A stretch of 30,938 bases of DNA from NCBI GenBank assembly GCA_003153055.1, contig PMBV01000400.1, positions 1 through 30,938 on the forward strand. Reading direction: 5' to 3'. Of this stretch, positions 23,684 through 30,938 are shown in pieces. Under the pieces are notes generated by a model, which had not been told where the DNA came from, made no database searches, and worked only from the letters and a program-made list of their open reading frames with translations. The first letter of the stretch is position 1, and each line of letters begins with the position of its first letter. This stretch comes from Myxococcales bacterium. Its GTDB lineage: Bacteria > Myxococcota > Myxococcia > Myxococcales > Myxococcaceae. The translations under genes were made by a program, and so were the position numbers.

Positions 23684-24121
23684 TCATGCCTCGGCGGAGG
23701 GTGCCTCAAGCCGCGGGGCCCGAGCCTTTCGCTGGAGCCTGAGCGCCGTCCACTCCGGGCCCAGCATCACTTTGCGAGTGTCGGTGAGCCCCATCTCGAG
23801 CGCGGCGATGCGCACGAAGTCTTCCGACGGGGCCTGCGGGCTGTCGGAGGTCGTTGGAAAGCACACCCAGATGCTCCCGACGACGGACATCGTGTGAGAC
23901 AGGCTGGCCAGCCACTCGACGACCTCGGTCTTCTTCGCCGCGAAGAGCACCTGCACATCGAGCCCCAGCTTCGAGCTGTCGATGAGCGCGACGCCTTCGG
24001 GGAGCGGGAGGAGCGCCTCCATGAAGCCGGGGGGCGCATGGTGGATGCTGATGTTCATTCCCGGACGAATGCCGAGCAGCGAGGAAATGGGTGCGAGCAA
24101 GAAGGGGCCACCGAACGTCAT
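23684..24121 (-). CDS. DUF3052 family protein
   Basis: A 145-residue protein with the DUF3052 pattern: SSLLGIRPGMNISIHHAPPG at the start, LPEGVALIDSS, a hydrophobic strand (LDVQVLFAAKK), LSHTMSVVGSIWVCFPTTS, and the C-terminal LGPEWTALRLQRK. Family function is unknown; members are small cytoplasmic alpha/beta proteins. ATG 24119-24121 overlaps the stop of the acylphosphatase gene (ATGA), so the two are translationally coupled. Confidence 0.85.
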   Translation of the reverse strand: MTFGGPFLLAPISSLLGIRPGMNISIHHAPPGFMEALLPLPEGVALIDSSKLGLDVQVLFAAKKTEVVEWLASLSHTMSVVGSIWVCFPTTSDSPQAPSEDFVRIAALEMGLTDTRKVMLGPEWTALRLQRKARAPRLEAPSAEA

Positions 24122-24396
24122 CGGACCACCAGGAAAGAAGTGAACTCGCTGGTCACCTGACCGTCGGTCACCTTCACCGACTCGACCCGAGCCTCGCTGG
24201 GGCCCGTATGGCACCAGGCGACGAAGGCCTCGACGCGAGAGACATCTCCCTCGGCGACCGCCTCGACATCACCATCGACGAGGTTGCGCACGATGCCGGT
24301 GACGCCGAGGCGCAGGGCCTCCTGCCGGGCGCCCGCGCGAAACGAGACCCCCTGCACCTGACCATGAACTCGGAGATGGACACGACGCTTATTCAT
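24118..24396 (-). CDS. acyP: Acylphosphatase
   Basis: A 92-residue enzyme that hydrolyses acyl phosphates such as carbamoyl phosphate or 1,3-bisphosphoglycerate. The N-terminal motif is HGQVQGVSFR with the phosphate-binding Arg20; the catalytic Asn38 is in GIVRNLVDGDVEAVAEG. Length is normal for the family. The Ser at 18, where Gly or Phe is common, does not touch the catalytic pair. It is divergent from the methyltransferase gene across only 30 bp. Confidence 0.95.
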   Translation of the reverse strand: MNKRRVHLRVHGQVQGVSFRAGARQEALRLGVTGIVRNLVDGDVEAVAEGDVSRVEAFVAWCHTGPSEARVESVKVTDGQVTSEFTSFLVVR

Positions 24397-24426
24397 CGAC
24401 GTGGGGGCCTGGTGTAGCACAGTCGG

Positions 24427-25935
24427 GTGACCGACGAAGAGTCGCTGGCGAGCCATCTGTCTGCCGACCACCGCCGGGCTGTGGGCGCCTTCTTCACGCC
24501 CAGGGCGATCGTCGACCGGGTGCTGGAGGCTGTCGCGCCGTATCTCCCCGACGAGGGGCCGACGCAGGTGGTCGACCCGGCGTGCGGGGCGGGGGCCTTT
24601 CTGGTGGCGGCGCGCGAGCGGTGGAGCGACGCCCGTCTGGTAGGCGCCGAGCTCGACGCCACCTCGGCGGAACACTGCCGGCGGAGGGCGCCCGGTGCGC
24701 TGGTCGTCGAGGCCGATGCCCTGTCGACCGACGCGCTCGACCACGCGGTGGAGGAGAGCGCCTTCGAGCTGTGGCTGGGGAACCCCCCTTTCAATGGCAC
24801 CTCGCCGCTGCTCAGAGACCCCTCGGCATGGGAGAAGGCCTGTCAGTGGCTCCCTCAGGCGCTCCGCCTCAAGCGGGGCACGAGCCTCAGGGAGGACTAC
24901 GTCTTCTTCCTCCTCAGGGCGTCGGTGCGACTCTCGGGGCGGCGGGGGGCGCTCGCCTTCGTCACCTCGTCGACACTCCTCGACACGTTCTCGTACGCGC
25001 CGGTCAGAGAGGCCCTGCTCCAGCGGCTCCAGCTCAGAGAGGTGCTCGACCTCGGCCCGGGGGCCTTCCGCGGCACCAGGGTGTCCACCTGCATTTCGGT
25101 GTGGACGACTCAGCGCGACGCCCGGCGCCCTCGGAGCACAGGTGCACCCTTCGAGCCCGCTCCGCCGACGTGGGCGTTGCTGCCACCACGGGCCGACGCC
25201 GTCGAGGTCGATCGCGCGTGGCGAGCCGGAGGCGGCGCGCCGCTCAGCGCGCTCGTCCCCGTGTCGTTCCCTGGGCTCAAGACGCGCTTCGACGAGCTCC
25301 TGGTCGACGACGAGGCGGGTCGCCTGGCTGAGCGGGTGGAGGCGTTTCTTGGGGTCAGCGAGGCGGAGCTCCCGGCCTTCGCCGAGCGCTTCGGCCTCGG
25401 AGGGCGGCTGTGGCCCAAGCTCGAGGCGCTCAAGCGCGCGGCCCCGGCCGTGCCCTTCGTTCCCCAGGCCATTCGACGGTTCCACCGGTACCGGGGGCCG
25501 CTCCCGATGGACCGGCCGGCCTTCTGCTACCTCGACCGACGCCTCATTCCCCGGGGAGACCACCGCCTACGCGGCGACTACGACCCGCACCTGCACCCAG
25601 TGAAGCTGGTGTTCAACCAGCACGAGCTTCCCCTGGCGGCGCATCTCATCACCGAGCCTGGGTGCGTGACGGCGTATCGGCACTCGCGTTTCGCGCCCCT
25701 CGAGGTTCCCGAGCCTCTGCTCCTCGAGCCGACGGCCCACCGAGTCGCCGCGGAGCACGCCCGAGTGCCCAACCTGGGGCCCGTGGGGCTCGCCTGGGCT
25801 GAGCGACTCGGCTCCTCACAGGCCGTCTTCAAGCACATCGCCGGGCACGTGATGAGCCTCCCATTCCAGGAGCTCTGGGCGCCGGCCTTCGGTCGCTCCC
25901 ACTCACCGATGATCGCGGCCCCCGGAGCCCGCTGA
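24427..25935 (+). CDS. N6-adenine DNA methyltransferase-like protein
   Basis: A 502-residue protein with the S-adenosylmethionine-binding motif I DPACGAGAFL (Asp50) and the catalytic motif IV NPPF (119-122), in the order of gamma-class (TaqI/Eco57I-like) amino methyltransferases. The N-terminus GAFFTPRAIVDRVLEAV is the usual lead-in. The C-terminal half (about 290-500) probably recognises the target sequence. No endonuclease domain or adjacent restriction gene is visible, so it may be an orphan methyltransferase or have lost its partner. GTG start at 24427 with a weak ribosome binding site. Its last ~380 bp are repeated in damaged form 2 kb downstream. Confidence 0.88.
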   Translation: MTDEESLASHLSADHRRAVGAFFTPRAIVDRVLEAVAPYLPDEGPTQVVDPACGAGAFLVAARERWSDARLVGAELDATSAEHCRRRAPGALVVEADALSTDALDHAVEESAFELWLGNPPFNGTSPLLRDPSAWEKACQWLPQALRLKRGTSLREDYVFFLLRASVRLSGRRGALAFVTSSTLLDTFSYAPVREALLQRLQLREVLDLGPGAFRGTRVSTCISVWTTQRDARRPRSTGAPFEPAPPTWALLPPRADAVEVDRAWRAGGGAPLSALVPVSFPGLKTRFDELLVDDEAGRLAERVEAFLGVSEAELPAFAERFGLGGRLWPKLEALKRAAPAVPFVPQAIRRFHRYRGPLPMDRPAFCYLDRRLIPRGDHRLRGDYDPHLHPVKLVFNQHELPLAAHLITEPGCVTAYRHSRFAPLEVPEPLLLEPTAHRVAAEHARVPNLGPVGLAWAERLGSSQAVFKHIAGHVMSLPFQELWAPAFGRSHSPMIAAPGAR

Positions 25936-25955
25936 GGCCACACGTGTACCTCGTG
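25555..25955 (+). repeat. Direct repeat, intact copy (3' end of methyltransferase gene)
   Basis: This stretch, from inside the methyltransferase gene to 20 bp past its stop, recurs at 27633-27876 with high identity, except that 160 bp (25648-25807) are missing from the second copy. Confidence 0.9.
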
Positions 25956-26729
25956 TTTCGGTCGACGCTGCTCGTCTGAGGCACCGCAACGTGCGGCATC
26001 GATGTCAGGCATTGAGGAAGGAGTATGAAGCGATCAGCCCCTCGACTCTGGGGCCACAGGGAGGGCAAGTCGGAGGCTGTGAAAGAGAACCTCGTCGAGG
26101 TCGGAGACTCGGAGACCGCAGGCCGTGGGACGAAAAGAGCGACTGAGCGGCCGTCCTGCCTCGATGGGAGGAGGGCGCCGCGGTGCCCTCCTCCGGGCCT
26201 CCACCGACCAGCCCTCGACCTCGGGCCAAGGCTCCCATGGGCTTCGCCACACATCAAAGACGGGCTCCTTCACACAGCCCGCCGTATGCGTGCCGCGGGA
26301 GAGGGGTCCGCCGGGTGGGGGTCGCCACGCATGTCACCAATGGTTTCATTCAGCCGAACCGTGCTCCGGATCACCGCGAGGGTTGCCCGCGACGCCGTCG
26401 TCAGCGTCTCGGCGCCGGCAAACACCTTTGGCCATTCCAAGAACTGAGGTTGCTCCTGAGCATCACTCCGTGATGATGGGAGTCGGCCGTTGGTGTGTTG
26501 GACGTTCTCCGGCCTCGATGCCCGGTCGCTCCCAGACCTGTCATCACGGTGTACAGTTTTGTACACCGTGATGACGCGCTCGGAGACCTGTGCCCCCCAG
26601 ACACCCCTCGTCGCCCGCAGCAAGGCAACGTCGCCTCATCCGATGCAGGAGCCGGCGGCGTGCGCGCTCGGTGAGCACCGCCTGCCCCTTCCTCTCTCAG
26701 ACGACGCCCTGCCGACTCCGAGGCGCCGC
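25936..26729. other. Degenerate accessory segment without a confident gene
   Basis: Nothing here is recognisable as a complete gene. Two minus-strand frames joined by a GTGTGA (26270-26623 and 26034-26273) have stretches that look protein-like, such as PQFLEWPKVFAGAETLTTAS and VKEPVFDVWRSPWEPWPEVE. These may be remnants of one gene pair, but I cannot assign a family. A perfect hairpin at 26540-26575 interrupts the first frame's 5' part. Confidence 0.4.
26540..26575. repeat. Perfect 15-bp inverted repeat
   Basis: Bases 26540-26554 (starting GTCATCACGG) and 26561-26575 (ending CCGTGATGAC) are exact reverse complements around the 6-nt loop AGTTTT. An 8-bp direct repeat AGACCTGT flanks it loosely (26534-26541 and 26584-26591). 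There is no U-tract for a terminator. It might be an operator, a mobile-element end or a small hairpin element. Confidence 0.75.
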
Positions 26730-26835
26730 TGCCCCTTCCTCGACGGCTTCTCCCTTCACGCCAACACCCGAGTAAACGCCAACGACACGGACAACCTCCG
26801 CCGCCTCTGGTCCTCCGGCGCCCGAGGGTCCACGA
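26730..26835 (+). pseudogene. IS91/IS801-type (Y2) transposase remnant
   Basis: About 35 codons read CPFLDGFSLHANTRVNANDT, then DNLRRLW and GARG. This is the hallmark segment of the putative transposases of the IS91/IS801 group (GFSLHA...A.D...LERLCRY.AR), which move by rolling-circle replication with two Tyr residues. The catalytic N-terminal part and the C-terminus are missing, and no ends of the element are visible, so it is a dead fragment. The match is from memory of the family. Confidence 0.65.
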
Positions 26836-27271
26836 CGACTGAGAGCTCACGGTGCGGCTTTCCGCCTCGCGCGCGAGGAAGCGGGCTGCCGGCTCCGCGG
26901 CACACGCGAGTTCGGTGGCCCTATTCGGATCGACCCAGAGATCAAGCACGACCTGCTGGGATATGCTGTGAGGGGGCTGCCGGGCGCTGGGCGCGAAGGC
27001 GTTCATTCTCGGTCTCGAGGGTGATGGGTTCCCGCCGTTCACCGCCGAGGAGCTCATGCGCTACGTGAAGGACCCGCTCACGGTCAACCCTCCAACTCCA
27101 CCCTATGTCGTTGGCGTCAGCACTTCGCTGGTATCGCGTGCTGAGCTCCTGGTTGCCTGGCAGCCGGAATCCCCTATCCTGCAGGCAGGAAGTACTCATA
27201 TCGTCGATTTGCTCCATGACAGCGATGGTCTTATCGACGATGAGCCATCCGATGTCGATGACGGGGCATAG
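26836..27271 (+). pseudogene. Frameshifted gene of unknown function
   Basis: Two frames join into one protein-like sequence. The first contains LRAHGAAFRLAREEAGCRLR, FGGPIRIDPEIKHDLLGYAV and ends in Gly-rich noise. The second, from about 26972, reads RALGAKAFILGLEGDGFPPF, TAEELMRYVKDPLTVNPP and VSTSLVSRAELLVAWQPE, ending DDEPSDVDDGA. The switch lies at a run of five G (26972-26976), a classic slippage or sequencing-error site. An intact short product could still start at ATG 27056 (71 residues). GC content appears lower than in the surrounding genes. I recognise no family; small paired genes of this sort are often immunity-like, which is speculation here. Confidence 0.45.
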
Positions 27272-27856
27272 ATGAGTGGTCCTTGCTTCGTTTTGTACTT
27301 CGAGTCGCTTGAGTCGCACGCGCTCCAGGCATGCCTCTCGCTAATCCCAGGAGTGGTCGTGCAGTCCGATTCATTCGGACTACGGGCTTATCTGAGGGGA
27401 GCATCGATTCCGCGACGTTTGCGAGAGCCAGGCACGTCGGAACGCCGGGACTGCGAATACACACTCCGATTGGGTTCTTCGAGCCTCGCATCTTCGCCAC
27501 GCAGCATTCAGGAGACCGTACGGGCGACGCTGCAAGCCTTACCCTCCAAGATGTTGGAATGCTGTGCGTCGACCAAGAGCCGTCTTGAGGTAGATGGGCT
27601 CTGGTGGCTTGAGTACAGGATCGTCGACGGACGGAGACCACCGCCTGCGCGGCGACTACGACCCACACCTGCACCCAGTGAAGCTGGTGTTCAACCAGCA
27701 CGAGCTTCCCCTGGCGGCGCATCTCTCGGCTCCCCTCGGGCCGTCTTTCAGCACATCGCCAGGCACGTGATGAGCGCCCCGTTCCAGGAACTCTGGGCGC
27801 CGGCCGTCGGTCGCTCCCACTCGCCGATGATCGCGACCCCTGAAGGAGCCCGCTGA
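27272..27856 (+). CDS. Chimeric ORF: unknown N-terminus fused to methyltransferase tail
   Basis: A 194-codon frame whose ATG directly follows the stop of the preceding gene. Residues 1 to about 119 look like a genuine protein (FVLYFESLESHALQACLSLI, LEVDGLWWLEYRIVDG) of unknown family, with base composition less GC-rich than the chromosome. At 27633 it runs into the duplicated methyltransferase DNA, first out of frame (about residues 121-150). After the 160-bp deletion it continues in the methyltransferase frame, ending FQELWAPAVGRSHSPMIATP. Whether the fusion is expressed is unknown; the original 3' end of the first gene is probably lost. Confidence 0.4.
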   Translation: MSGPCFVLYFESLESHALQACLSLIPGVVVQSDSFGLRAYLRGASIPRRLREPGTSERRDCEYTLRLGSSSLASSPRSIQETVRATLQALPSKMLECCASTKSRLEVDGLWWLEYRIVDGRRPPPARRLRPTPAPSEAGVQPARASPGGASLGSPRAVFQHIARHVMSAPFQELWAPAVGRSHSPMIATPEGAR

Positions 27857-27876
27857 GGGCACACGTGAACCTCGTG
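27633..27876 (+). repeat. Direct repeat, deleted copy of methyltransferase 3' end
   Basis: Corresponds to 25555-25955 with scattered substitutions, a 160-bp internal deletion (junction at about 27725, with a TC shared at the two breakpoints) and a 3-bp insertion near the stop. The stop codon and about 18 bp beyond it are conserved, so the duplication included the downstream flank. Substitutions show the copy is not very recent. Confidence 0.9.
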
Positions 27877-28049
27877 GCGAAATCGGTGACTCAGAGGATC
27901 GCTGTCGGGAGCGCCCCTCCGATCGTCTCGATGAGCGGCGACGCGTTGATGAAGGCGGTGCGTGTGGCGACTCACGCCGAGGTCGGTCTAGCCTACCGGG
28001 ACGTGATGTCACTCGGCAGGAGGGGAATCATGGAAAGCGGCTCGGCCAG

Positions 28050-29315
28050 ATGTTCCTAGCGGGCGCGGTGCTGGTCGTGATGAGCGCCGGGGGAGAGCAC
28101 CCGGCGGAGGAGACCTACCCACTCCGTGCGCGGATCCTCTTCGACGGAGAGCCGGCCCCTCCGGGCACGACGTTGAAGCTCCTCGACAGGCGCCTCTCGG
28201 TCCTGTGTGGAACGGCCCAAATGAGCGCCGCCCGGACGGCCAAACCCGAGGCCAACGGCTGGTTCGACTTCGGGCGGGTCGGTGCGTCGACCTACACACT
28301 CCGAGTCGCTCACCCTGCCCTCGGGGCGCGGTCGGCCGGGACCGTGCTCGTACCGAGTTCCGAGATGCCTGTCGTCGACTTCCCCGGCGGAGTGTCGCTC
28401 GCCGCGCGGGTGGTCGACGCGAACGGAGCGCCGGTGGAGGGAGCGAGCGTGTCGGTGGTTCCCGCGACGAGCCAGCAAATCCCCGGGGGCTCGCTCGTGA
28501 CGCTGCTGACCGGAAATGACGGGATGACCTACGACTCGGTTCGCGATGCCCAGACGAGTTCGACCGGCGAAGTTCGGTTTCTCGGCCTTGCTCCCGGGCG
28601 GTATGCGGTGGTGGCTCGAAGGGGCGATTGGGTGATCAGCCGAGCGGTGGAAGCGCTCGGCGGTGGGGCGGCGACGGTGAAGCTGCCGGCGACCACGCGT
28701 CTCTCCGGGCGTATCGTCGACGCCGACGGCCACCCGGTGCCCCGTGCGAGCGTGAGGGCCGAGGTCGCCCGTCCGCTCCCGGAGCGCGAGGGCCTGAAGG
28801 AGGGCCGCTGGGCCCATCTGTTCGCACCGGTGCCCGCCGCCGCGCGCGTCTACCCCGGCCTCTGGGCTAAGGCGGACGAGGACGGCGGATTCACCGTCGA
28901 GACGCACTTTCGGACGCCTCTGGTCCTCACCGCGGTGGCGAGCGATGGCTGTGGCGCCAGCCGCCGGGTCGAGGTGCCAGGGCCGAGGAGCGACGTCACC
29001 CTTGCCCTGCTGCGACCTAGGCAGGTGACGCTGAGGCCTCGGCTGCCCGACGGCTCGCTCCCTACCGAGTTGGAGGTGGAGCCCTCGGAGGACAGTTGGT
29101 CCTCGGGCTTCAAGGAGACGCTCCCGGTCGCTGAGGGAGCGCTCCGGTTGAAGGTCGGAAGTCGCTGCACCTCCATTGTGTTGCGGCAACCGGGATTCAA
29201 CCCCGATGGCGGCGCCGCCCCGGCCAAGGCGTACGCCAAGGTCCTGCTCGATGGTGGCGTTTCCAACGTCGACCTCGGAATCGTCACGCTCAAGCAGAGG
29301 GTCCACGACGATTGA
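28050..29315 (+). CDS. Carboxypeptidase-regulatory-like domain protein, probably secreted
   Basis: A 421-residue protein, mostly beta-sandwich modules of the carboxypeptidase regulatory-like type: SLAARVVDANGAPVEGASVS at about 115 and RLSGRIVDADGHPVPRASVR at about 225, each followed by an APGRYAVVARR-like or equivalent strand. Such modules occur in exported proteins of myxobacteria and often aid folding or adhesion. It begins at an ATG with hydrophobic residues but no basic n-region. Upstream in the same frame the sequence codes for KRLGQ with no start codon, while a strong AGGAGGGG points to ATG 28030 in the other frame. A single-base deletion in the AAA at 28034-28036 would explain this. 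Confidence 0.75.
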   Translation: MFLAGAVLVVMSAGGEHPAEETYPLRARILFDGEPAPPGTTLKLLDRRLSVLCGTAQMSAARTAKPEANGWFDFGRVGASTYTLRVAHPALGARSAGTVLVPSSEMPVVDFPGGVSLAARVVDANGAPVEGASVSVVPATSQQIPGGSLVTLLTGNDGMTYDSVRDAQTSSTGEVRFLGLAPGRYAVVARRGDWVISRAVEALGGGAATVKLPATTRLSGRIVDADGHPVPRASVRAEVARPLPEREGLKEGRWAHLFAPVPAAARVYPGLWAKADEDGGFTVETHFRTPLVLTAVASDGCGASRRVEVPGPRSDVTLALLRPRQVTLRPRLPDGSLPTELEVEPSEDSWSSGFKETLPVAEGALRLKVGSRCTSIVLRQPGFNPDGGAAPAKAYAKVLLDGGVSNVDLGIVTLKQRVHDD

Positions 29316-29363
29316 AAGGTCACAGTGCGCCGGGAGGCTCCAGTACCACGAGCCATCGGTGGC

Positions 29364-29399
29364 CGCTGTCGGCATCTCCCCTCGGCCCCTCCGACAGCG
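29364..29399. repeat. Inverted repeat downstream of secreted-protein gene
   Basis: CGCTGTCGG (29364-29372) and CCGACAGCG (29391-29399) form a perfect 9-bp stem with an 18-nt loop, about 50 bp after the stop at 29315. It might end or stabilise the upstream transcript; no U-tract follows. The rest of the 260-bp gap to the histidine kinase shows nothing I can assign. Confidence 0.35.
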
Positions 29400-29575
29400 C
29401 ACCCGCCTGCCCTGCACCGTCTCCCCGGACCCCGGCCGTCTCGACTCCGCCCCTTGCCGCTCGACTCGACTCCGACCCGAAAAGGGGCTTTGTTCTTCCT
29501 CGATCTGGGCGAGACCTGACGCTTGGGGGGCAGTGCCAGCAATCTCGCGAATTCTGGTTGGTCCGAGGCACCACC

Positions 29576-30938
29576 ATGAACGAGCATCGGAGCGAGACGC
29601 AGGCAGCGCTCGGTCAGACCGAACCGGAAGGAGGGGGGAATCCGCGCGGGTCAAGCGACGGCGAAACCATCGCCAAGCTTCTCGCGAAGCTCAACGAAGC
29701 CCAGCGCGTGGCCATGGTCGGAAGCTGGGAATGGGACATGGCCAGTGGTGAGGTGTGGTGGTCCGACGAGACGTATCGCCTGTTCGGCGTGGATGCCAGG
29801 ACGTACGTGCCGACCTTCGAGCGCAACGCCCAGTTCATTCACCCCGACGACCTGGATGCCTACCGATCGGCCTTCGCGCGCAGCTTGTCCAGCGACGAAC
29901 CCCTGGATCTGGAGGTTCGGCTCTGCACGGGTGACGGAAAGACCCGAGTCTGTTTGGCGCGTGGAATGGCTCTGCGAAACTCGGACGGCACGGTCGTGCG
30001 TTTCGTCGGAACCGCACAAGACATCACGGTCCGAAAGGACGCCGAGCGCGACCGGGACCGTCTGATGGCCGCCATCGAGCAAGCGGCCGAAGTGGTCTGC
30101 GTCGTGAATCCCGACACGACCGTACGCTCTGTGAACTCGGCGTTCGAGCGTCTCAATGGTCAGGCTCGACACACTGTCGTAGGCAGGCGACTGGTGGACC
30201 TGCATTCGGTGCTCAGCGACATCGAGCCCTTGCGTGACTTGAAGGGTCTCCCGTTGGGGGAGATCCACTGGCAGGGACGACTCCAGAGCCAACGCCCGGA
30301 TGGAGGACCGTGCACCCTAGAGATTACTGTCTCGCCTGTGAGGGACGATTCCGCGCGTTCGTTCGACCTCGTGATCGTCGCGCGCGACATCACCCGGCAG
30401 CTTGAGCTCGAAGAGCAGCTGCTGTCTGCGCAGAAGCTGGAGGCCATTGGTCGTCTCGCTGGCGGTGTCGCGCACGACTTCAACAATCTGCTCACGGTCA
30501 TTCTGAGCTGCGCCGACCTCGCGCTCGAAGAACTGTCCCCCCAACACGGGGTGTGGAAAGAAGTCAAAGAAATACAAAAGGCGGGGCAACGCGCAGCCGC
30601 GCTCACGAGGCAGCTCCTGGCTTTCAGTCGCAAACAAGTCCTGGAGCCTCGGATCCTCGACGTCAACAAGGTCGTCGCGGACATGGAAGACATGTTACGG
30701 CGACTGATCGGCGAACCCATTGATCTCGAATTGTGCTGCCGGGCCGAGGTGGGGCGGGTCACCGCCGATCCCAGCCAACTGCAACAGGTTGTCATGAACC
30801 TTGCAGTCAACGCCCGCGACGCCATGCCAAACGGCGGCAAGCTGACCATCCAGACGTCCGATGTCGAGATTGATGAAGACTACGTCGATAAGCACGTCGA
30901 GATGAGCAAGGGGCACTACGTGATGTTGGCGGTCAGCG
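29576..30938 (+). CDS. PAS-PAS sensor histidine kinase, 5' part
   Basis: 454 codons are visible; the gene runs off the window. There is no membrane segment, so it is a cytoplasmic sensor. The first PAS domain lies at about 45-150 (VGSWEWDMASGEVWWSDETY, FIHPDDLDAY). A second lies at about 160-280 (IEQAAEVVCVVNPDTTVRSV). The HisKA domain carries the phospho-acceptor His300 in LAGGVAHDFNNLLTVI. The ATP-binding domain begins at about 385, with the N-box Asn412 (NLAVNARDAMPNGGK). The H-box type GGVAHDFNN is typical of hybrid kinases that end in a receiver domain, so one may follow outside the window. ATG 29576 is chosen; the frame before it is not protein-like. Confidence 0.93.
   Translation, partial: MNEHRSETQAALGQTEPEGGGNPRGSSDGETIAKLLAKLNEAQRVAMVGSWEWDMASGEVWWSDETYRLFGVDARTYVPTFERNAQFIHPDDLDAYRSAFARSLSSDEPLDLEVRLCTGDGKTRVCLARGMALRNSDGTVVRFVGTAQDITVRKDAERDRDRLMAAIEQAAEVVCVVNPDTTVRSVNSAFERLNGQARHTVVGRRLVDLHSVLSDIEPLRDLKGLPLGEIHWQGRLQSQRPDGGPCTLEITVSPVRDDSARSFDLVIVARDITRQLELEEQLLSAQKLEAIGRLAGGVAHDFNNLLTVILSCADLALEELSPQHGVWKEVKEIQKAGQRAAALTRQLLAFSRKQVLEPRILDVNKVVADMEDMLRRLIGEPIDLELCCRAEVGRVTADPSQLQQVVMNLAVNARDAMPNGGKLTIQTSDVEIDEDYVDKHVEMSKGHYVMLAVS

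Noticed and set aside
24427..25935. A complete restriction-modification system
   Set aside because: Only methyltransferase motifs I and IV are visible; no nuclease motif is seen in the protein or in neighbouring genes.
26034..26623. Two minus-strand frames as confident genes
   Set aside because: Short protein-like patches exist, but the start regions are poor, one frame crosses a perfect hairpin and no family is recognisable; kept only as part of the degenerate segment.
27865..28059. 64-codon frame before the secreted-protein gene
   Set aside because: It starts in the tail of the duplicated repeat, has no family resemblance, and its end overlaps the region explained by the frameshifted start of the next gene.
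1..30938. tRNA, rRNA or CRISPR arrays
   Set aside because: No cloverleaf-like tRNA sequence, rRNA-like stretch or regularly spaced direct repeats were seen; the only regular repeats are coding (DGG tract in batC, Gly-run in the RNase tail).

Overview
The window is about 31 kb of GC-rich DNA, densely coding, with many ATGA/GTGA start-stop overlaps. Gene content points to a myxobacterium (Myxococcota): an Fe superoxide dismutase, a Bat (batABCDE-type) operon with Asp-Gly-Gly-rich spacers, a type III secretion (T3SS) inner-membrane operon, an RNase E/G with long disordered inserts, and a PAS histidine kinase. The genus cannot be fixed from the sequence alone.

Layout. (1) 1-2225: 3' end of an Fe-type superoxide dismutase, convergent with a minus-strand pair: a ribbon-helix-helix-like protein followed by a DUF4105/Lnb-like membrane protein. 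(2) 2367-9428: plus-strand Bat operon: a BatD-like protein, BatA and BatB (von Willebrand factor A domains with intact MIDAS motifs), TPR protein BatC, BatD, BatE, and an unassigned membrane protein. No MoxR ATPase or DUF58 gene accompanies it here. (3) 9518-10249: a single-domain response regulator convergent with a PilZ (c-di-GMP-binding type) protein. (4) 10443-19166: T3SS operon in the order needle-like SctF, SctI, SctJ, an unassigned helical protein in the fliG/sctK position, SctQ, a FliO-like protein, SctR, SctS, SctT, SctU, SctV. From the SctQ gene on, this is the flagellar order fliM/N-fliO-fliP-fliQ-fliR-flhB-flhA, although the first genes are injectisome-like. ATPase, stator, secretin and SctD genes are not in the window.

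(5) 19150-24396, minus strand: HU-family protein, YihY-family membrane protein, a likely 49-residue small protein, RNase E/G, DUF3052 protein and acylphosphatase. (6) 24427-25935: an N6-adenine DNA methyltransferase-like gene. (7) 25936-28049: a degenerate accessory segment with an IS91-type transposase remnant, a perfect 15-bp hairpin, frameshifted genes of unknown function with lower GC, and a second, internally deleted copy of the methyltransferase 3' end. (8) 28050-30938: a carboxypeptidase-regulatory-like secreted protein whose start looks frameshifted, and the 5' part of a PAS-PAS histidine kinase cut off by the window end.

The Bat operon probably forms a membrane/periplasmic complex. 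The T3SS operon encodes the export apparatus (R, S, T, U, V), the inner ring lipoprotein (J), the cytosolic C-ring component (Q) and rod and needle-like subunits (I, F). The flagellar-type gene order and the FliO-like gene in an apparently non-flagellar system are the most interesting features of the window.
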